Shown: piece after piece, positions 61,783 to 64,000 of the stretch
Numbering within the stretch: position 1 is the stretch's first letter
Layout of the letters: each line of letters opens with the position of its first letter
Program-made: the position numbers and the translations under genes
Assembly: GCF_014762705.1 (NCBI RefSeq)
Contig: NZ_JABURL010000024.1
Coordinates: forward strand, 1 to 64,000
Length of the DNA: 64,000 bases
Reading direction: 5' to 3'
Origin: Cyclobacterium sp.
GTDB taxonomy: Bacteria > Bacteroidota > Bacteroidia > Cytophagales > Cyclobacteriaceae
Notes under the pieces: generated by a model
What the model saw: the letters and a program-made list of their open reading frames with translations, nothing else
What the model was told of the DNA's origin: nothing
Databases searched by the model: none

Positions 61783-62238
61783 ATGAAGGCCAAAACACTC
61801 ATAGATTTAATTAAAACCAGTCCTGATCCCGATTGGCAGCATTGGTTGGAAGAAACGCTTGCAGCATTTGATTGTGTAACGGGCACGTTGCATGTGTTGG
61901 GCAAAGAAAGTGATCTTTTGGAATTAAAGGCCCAGGTAGGTATACCGGATTTTTTATTGCCAAAAATGTCCCAGATCCCTGTGGGGAAAGGGATGGCGGG
62001 TATTGCCGCCGAAAGAAAAGAAGCTGTGCAGGTATGTAACCTGCAAACTGATGCCTCGGGAGTTGTACGGCCGGGAGCCAAAGACACCAAGGTGGAAGGA
62101 GCCATTACCGCTCCCATGCTCTTGGATGGGGTTCTCTATGGCACACTTGGCATAGCCAAAAAGGATCCTTACGAATTTTCCGATGAGGAAACCCATGCTT
62201 TGATGCAAATTGCTTCCGCCATGGCAAAGGCAGTTTAA
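61783..62238 (+). CDS. GAF-domain protein
   Basis: A protein of about 151 residues consisting of a single GAF domain (about 15-145; 'DCVTGTLHVLGKESDLLELK' and 'IPVGKGMAGIAAERKEAVQV', 'GVLYGTLGIAKKDPYEFSDE'). There is no kinase, cyclase or other output domain, and no fRMsr cysteine set. It could bind a small ligand or redox signal in the cytoplasm. It begins at ATG 61783; a TTG three codons upstream is possible. Partner unknown. Confidence 0.8.
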   Translation: MKAKTLIDLIKTSPDPDWQHWLEETLAAFDCVTGTLHVLGKESDLLELKAQVGIPDFLLPKMSQIPVGKGMAGIAAERKEAVQVCNLQTDASGVVRPGAKDTKVEGAITAPMLLDGVLYGTLGIAKKDPYEFSDEETHALMQIASAMAKAV

Positions 62239-62242
62239 TGAC

Positions 62243-63409
62243 TTACACTTTAACAAATATTTTAAGGCGATAAAGGATATAAAGAAAAATCCAAACCAGC
62301 ATAAATGCACCAAATGCCTGAAATACGGGATGCCAATCCTCTGGTAGTGGGGCATATAGGCCACCAAATAATTTGGTGCTGGTGTAATTGAAATTGATAA
62401 AGCTGTAGGCAAAGTAAACTGTCAGTGAATTCAGACCGATAACCTGGAAAAAAAAGGCCCACTTTCTGATTTTCCAAACATCAATGACCAAATAAAACAT
62501 CAATAGAAACAAGAAAGCCATTCCTGAAGTCAGAAGGATAAAAGAGCTAGTCCAAAGGTGTTTGTTGATCGGGAAGTGCAGGCTCCAGAGTAAACCGACA
62601 GCGATTCCCAAAATTCCCGCCAGGGCAAGGTATTTAATTTTTCGGTTATCCAGCCAGGCTTTACCCAGAATTTCCCCGGCCAGTGTTCCAAAGAGGGTAA
62701 GGCATAAGGCTGGTATTTGGGTTAAAATTCCCAATTCGTCATAGTTCCCCTGTAACATTCTTCCCGGAAGGAAAGTCCTGTCAAACCAGCCTACCAGGTT
62801 TCCTTCTATACTCAGGTCTCCTGCGCCATAACCAGGTACTGGGATTAAATACAAAGCCGCATAATACAACAACAGTATGCCCAATCCTGTGACAAGTCGT
62901 TTGGTAAAGTCAAGGTTTAAAAACAAAAGGGTAGATACAAAAGTAGCCAATCCAATCCTGCCCAGTACACTGCCCAACCTTATCTGATCCGGCTCGAAAA
63001 AGGGGATGGGGGCATTTTTATAGAGAATGCCTAATAAAATCAAAATCAGCATTCTGATAAATGTTTTCCTGTAGAGGTTGAATTTCGAAAAACCCATAGA
63101 TCTGCCCTTATTCAATGAAAAAGTCAGGGAAACCCCGGCAATGAATAAAAATAAGGGAAAGATAAAATCATAAAAAGTAAAACCGTTCCACTCAGGATGG
63201 GTAAGTTGATCTGCTATCCAGTCCAGCGCCGCTATTCCAGTTTTACCTTTTAACAAGACCAGAAATGTACCTCCTCCTGCAATCAGCAACATATCGAAGC
63301 CTCTCAGGGCATCAATGGATAGTAATCGCCTGGATTTTGTTGGGTCTGCAGAAATAGGGGACTCCAGTTCAGGATCTTTTTTGAGGCCTTCTTGAGTGGT
63401 TTTATTCAT
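62243..63409 (-). CDS. DUF5009 / heparan-alpha-glucosaminide N-acetyltransferase-like membrane acyltransferase
   Basis: A 388-residue polytopic protein (about ten helices). The N-terminal signature 'RLLSIDALRGFDMLLIAGGG' and the following 'WNGFTFYDFIFPLFLFIAGV' define the family. Homologues include HGSNAT, which acetylates glucosamine ends using acetyl-CoA across a membrane. It is divergent from the GH109-like gene at the right edge; both would fit amino-sugar metabolism (inference). Confidence 0.88.
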   Translation of the reverse strand: MNKTTQEGLKKDPELESPISADPTKSRRLLSIDALRGFDMLLIAGGGTFLVLLKGKTGIAALDWIADQLTHPEWNGFTFYDFIFPLFLFIAGVSLTFSLNKGRSMGFSKFNLYRKTFIRMLILILLGILYKNAPIPFFEPDQIRLGSVLGRIGLATFVSTLLFLNLDFTKRLVTGLGILLLYYAALYLIPVPGYGAGDLSIEGNLVGWFDRTFLPGRMLQGNYDELGILTQIPALCLTLFGTLAGEILGKAWLDNRKIKYLALAGILGIAVGLLWSLHFPINKHLWTSSFILLTSGMAFLFLLMFYLVIDVWKIRKWAFFFQVIGLNSLTVYFAYSFINFNYTSTKLFGGLYAPLPEDWHPVFQAFGAFMLVWIFLYILYRLKIFVKV

Positions 63410-63580
63410 GATTAATATATTAGGTAAAATGGGTTTTTACTTGTAAATCACCTTTGATTTAAAGGTTTGCTTCCAATATATTTTATTTTTCTGAATTTAA
63501 AAAGTATTTTTATTCCTTCCATTGGATACTGGTATGAAGTGCCAATGGTTGGTTTTTGTAAATATGTGTTAATTGTCAAG

Positions 63581-64000
63581 ATGAAAAAGAATAGAAGAGA
63601 TTTTCTAAAAGTTGGAAGTTTGCTTGGCTTGGCGGGTTTATCTGGCTGGTCTTCAGAAGTAAAGGCTGCCCCTATGAAGAAAAGGGCGGCTTTAGCCAAT
63701 TTCAATATGAGTGGTTTTGCAGCGCCACCCTTGGAAAAAGTAAGGATAGGATTTGTAGGTCTTGGAAACCGGGGGCCAGGAGCTGTGGTGCGAATGAGCA
63801 AAATCGAAGGGGTAGAGATCAAAGCTTTGTGTGATCTCAGGCCGGAAAGAATAGCACATGTCAAAGACAGAATAAAAGATACCCCCCATAAACCTGCAGT
63901 CTATACCGGCTCAGAAGAGGCCTGGAAGAAAATGTGTGAATCAGAGGATTTAGACCTGATCTATATCGCTACTCCCTGGTACCTGCATGCACCTATGGCG
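63581..64000 (+). CDS. Gfo/Idh/MocA oxidoreductase, GH109-like (partial, runs off the window)
   Basis: The first 140 residues of a gene continuing past the right edge. The start has a twin-arginine-like signal ('MKKNRRDFLKVGSLLGLAGL') followed by 'VRIGFVGLGNRGPGAVVRMS' and 'GVEIKALCDLRPERI', which is close to the GH109 alpha-N-acetylgalactosaminidase type, and 'LIYIATPWYLHAPMA'. The catalytic EKP segment lies beyond the edge. GH109 enzymes use NAD in glycosidic cleavage. The divergent 171-bp gap to the acyltransferase holds both promoters. Confidence 0.85.
   Translation, partial: MKKNRRDFLKVGSLLGLAGLSGWSSEVKAAPMKKRAALANFNMSGFAAPPLEKVRIGFVGLGNRGPGAVVRMSKIEGVEIKALCDLRPERIAHVKDRIKDTPHKPAVYTGSEEAWKKMCESEDLDLIYIATPWYLHAPMA

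Noticed and set aside
1-64000. CRISPR array, insertion sequence, phage or rRNA/tRNA genes
   Set aside because: No regularly spaced repeats, transposase, integrase, capsid or RNA-gene signature was seen on either strand.

Overview
The window looks like a chromosomal segment of a Bacteroidota bacterium, most likely Cytophagales and perhaps Cyclobacteriaceae. This is inferred from family content: a SusC/SusD pair, a TonB receptor next to a DUF4249 lipoprotein, PSD1/DUF1501 proteins, DUF1080 and Gfo/Idh/MocA proteins, DUF4407, and a cold-shock protein with a lysine-rich N-terminus. Shine-Dalgarno sequences are largely absent and several TAnnTTTG promoter boxes precede genes. No rRNA, tRNA, CRISPR array, transposase or phage gene was found. 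The last gene runs off the right edge.

Layout. 0.3-5.4 kb: a SusC/SusD uptake pair ending in a strong terminator, then a decayed FG-GAP/ASPIC-type gene (5.5-6.1 kb). 6.2-12.7 kb: the end of an exopolysaccharide locus (GT4 glycosyltransferase, Wza-like export lipoprotein, Wzc-like tyrosine autokinase, dTDP-glucose 4,6-dehydratase) followed by thymidylate synthase. 12.7-16.4 kb: a class IV aminotransferase and a TolC + HlyD pair without an adjacent inner-membrane pump. 16.6-21.3 kb: a two-gene PSD1(cytochrome c/DUF1549/LamG/DUF1553)-DUF1501 operon. 21.4-24.1 kb (minus): a MetZ-type sulfhydrylase behind a clear SAM-I (S-box) riboswitch, and an OprO/P-type porin. 24.1-25.4 kb: a 1.3 kb non-coding block of diverged direct repeats and perfect palindromes. 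25.4-28.8 kb: SGNH hydrolase, DUF4407 protein, an antitoxin with an internally deleted VapC remnant, and a 1-Cys peroxiredoxin.

28.9-35.1 kb (minus): a tightly overlapping four-gene envelope operon (229-aa exported protein, STN-domain TonB receptor, DUF4249 lipoprotein, MG2/plug-like protein), the best candidate here for an uncharacterised multi-protein system. 35.3-39.1 kb: an AT-rich patch with a LOG-family protein, a flavin oxidoreductase homologue whose nucleotide-binding motifs have all degenerated, a small lipoprotein with an in-frame stop in its signal peptide, a decayed gene and an orphan LytTR regulator. 39.1-46.5 kb: queA, then a same-strand catabolic set (dipeptide epimerase, sugar porter, AGE-family epimerase, Tat-exported FAD oxidoreductase). 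46.8-51.4 kb: a cold-shock protein, a three-gene overlapping operon (MBL lipoprotein, deoxyribonucleotidase, coiled-coil membrane protein), msrB and a class III aminotransferase. 51.6-64 kb: DUF1080 + Gfo/Idh/MocA pair, bcp, EamA transporter, nicotinate phosphoribosyltransferase, META-domain protein, ferritin, CocE-type hydrolase, kdsB, rsmE, GAF protein, DUF5009 acyltransferase and a partial GH109-like oxidoreductase.

Taken together the genes fit a free-living glycan-degrading heterotroph: outer-membrane uptake of complex substrates, sugar oxidation and epimerisation in the periplasm and cytoplasm, exopolysaccharide production, and methionine synthesis under SAM feedback. Decay is concentrated at three places: beside SusCD, at the toxin-antitoxin remnant, and at 36-38.5 kb.
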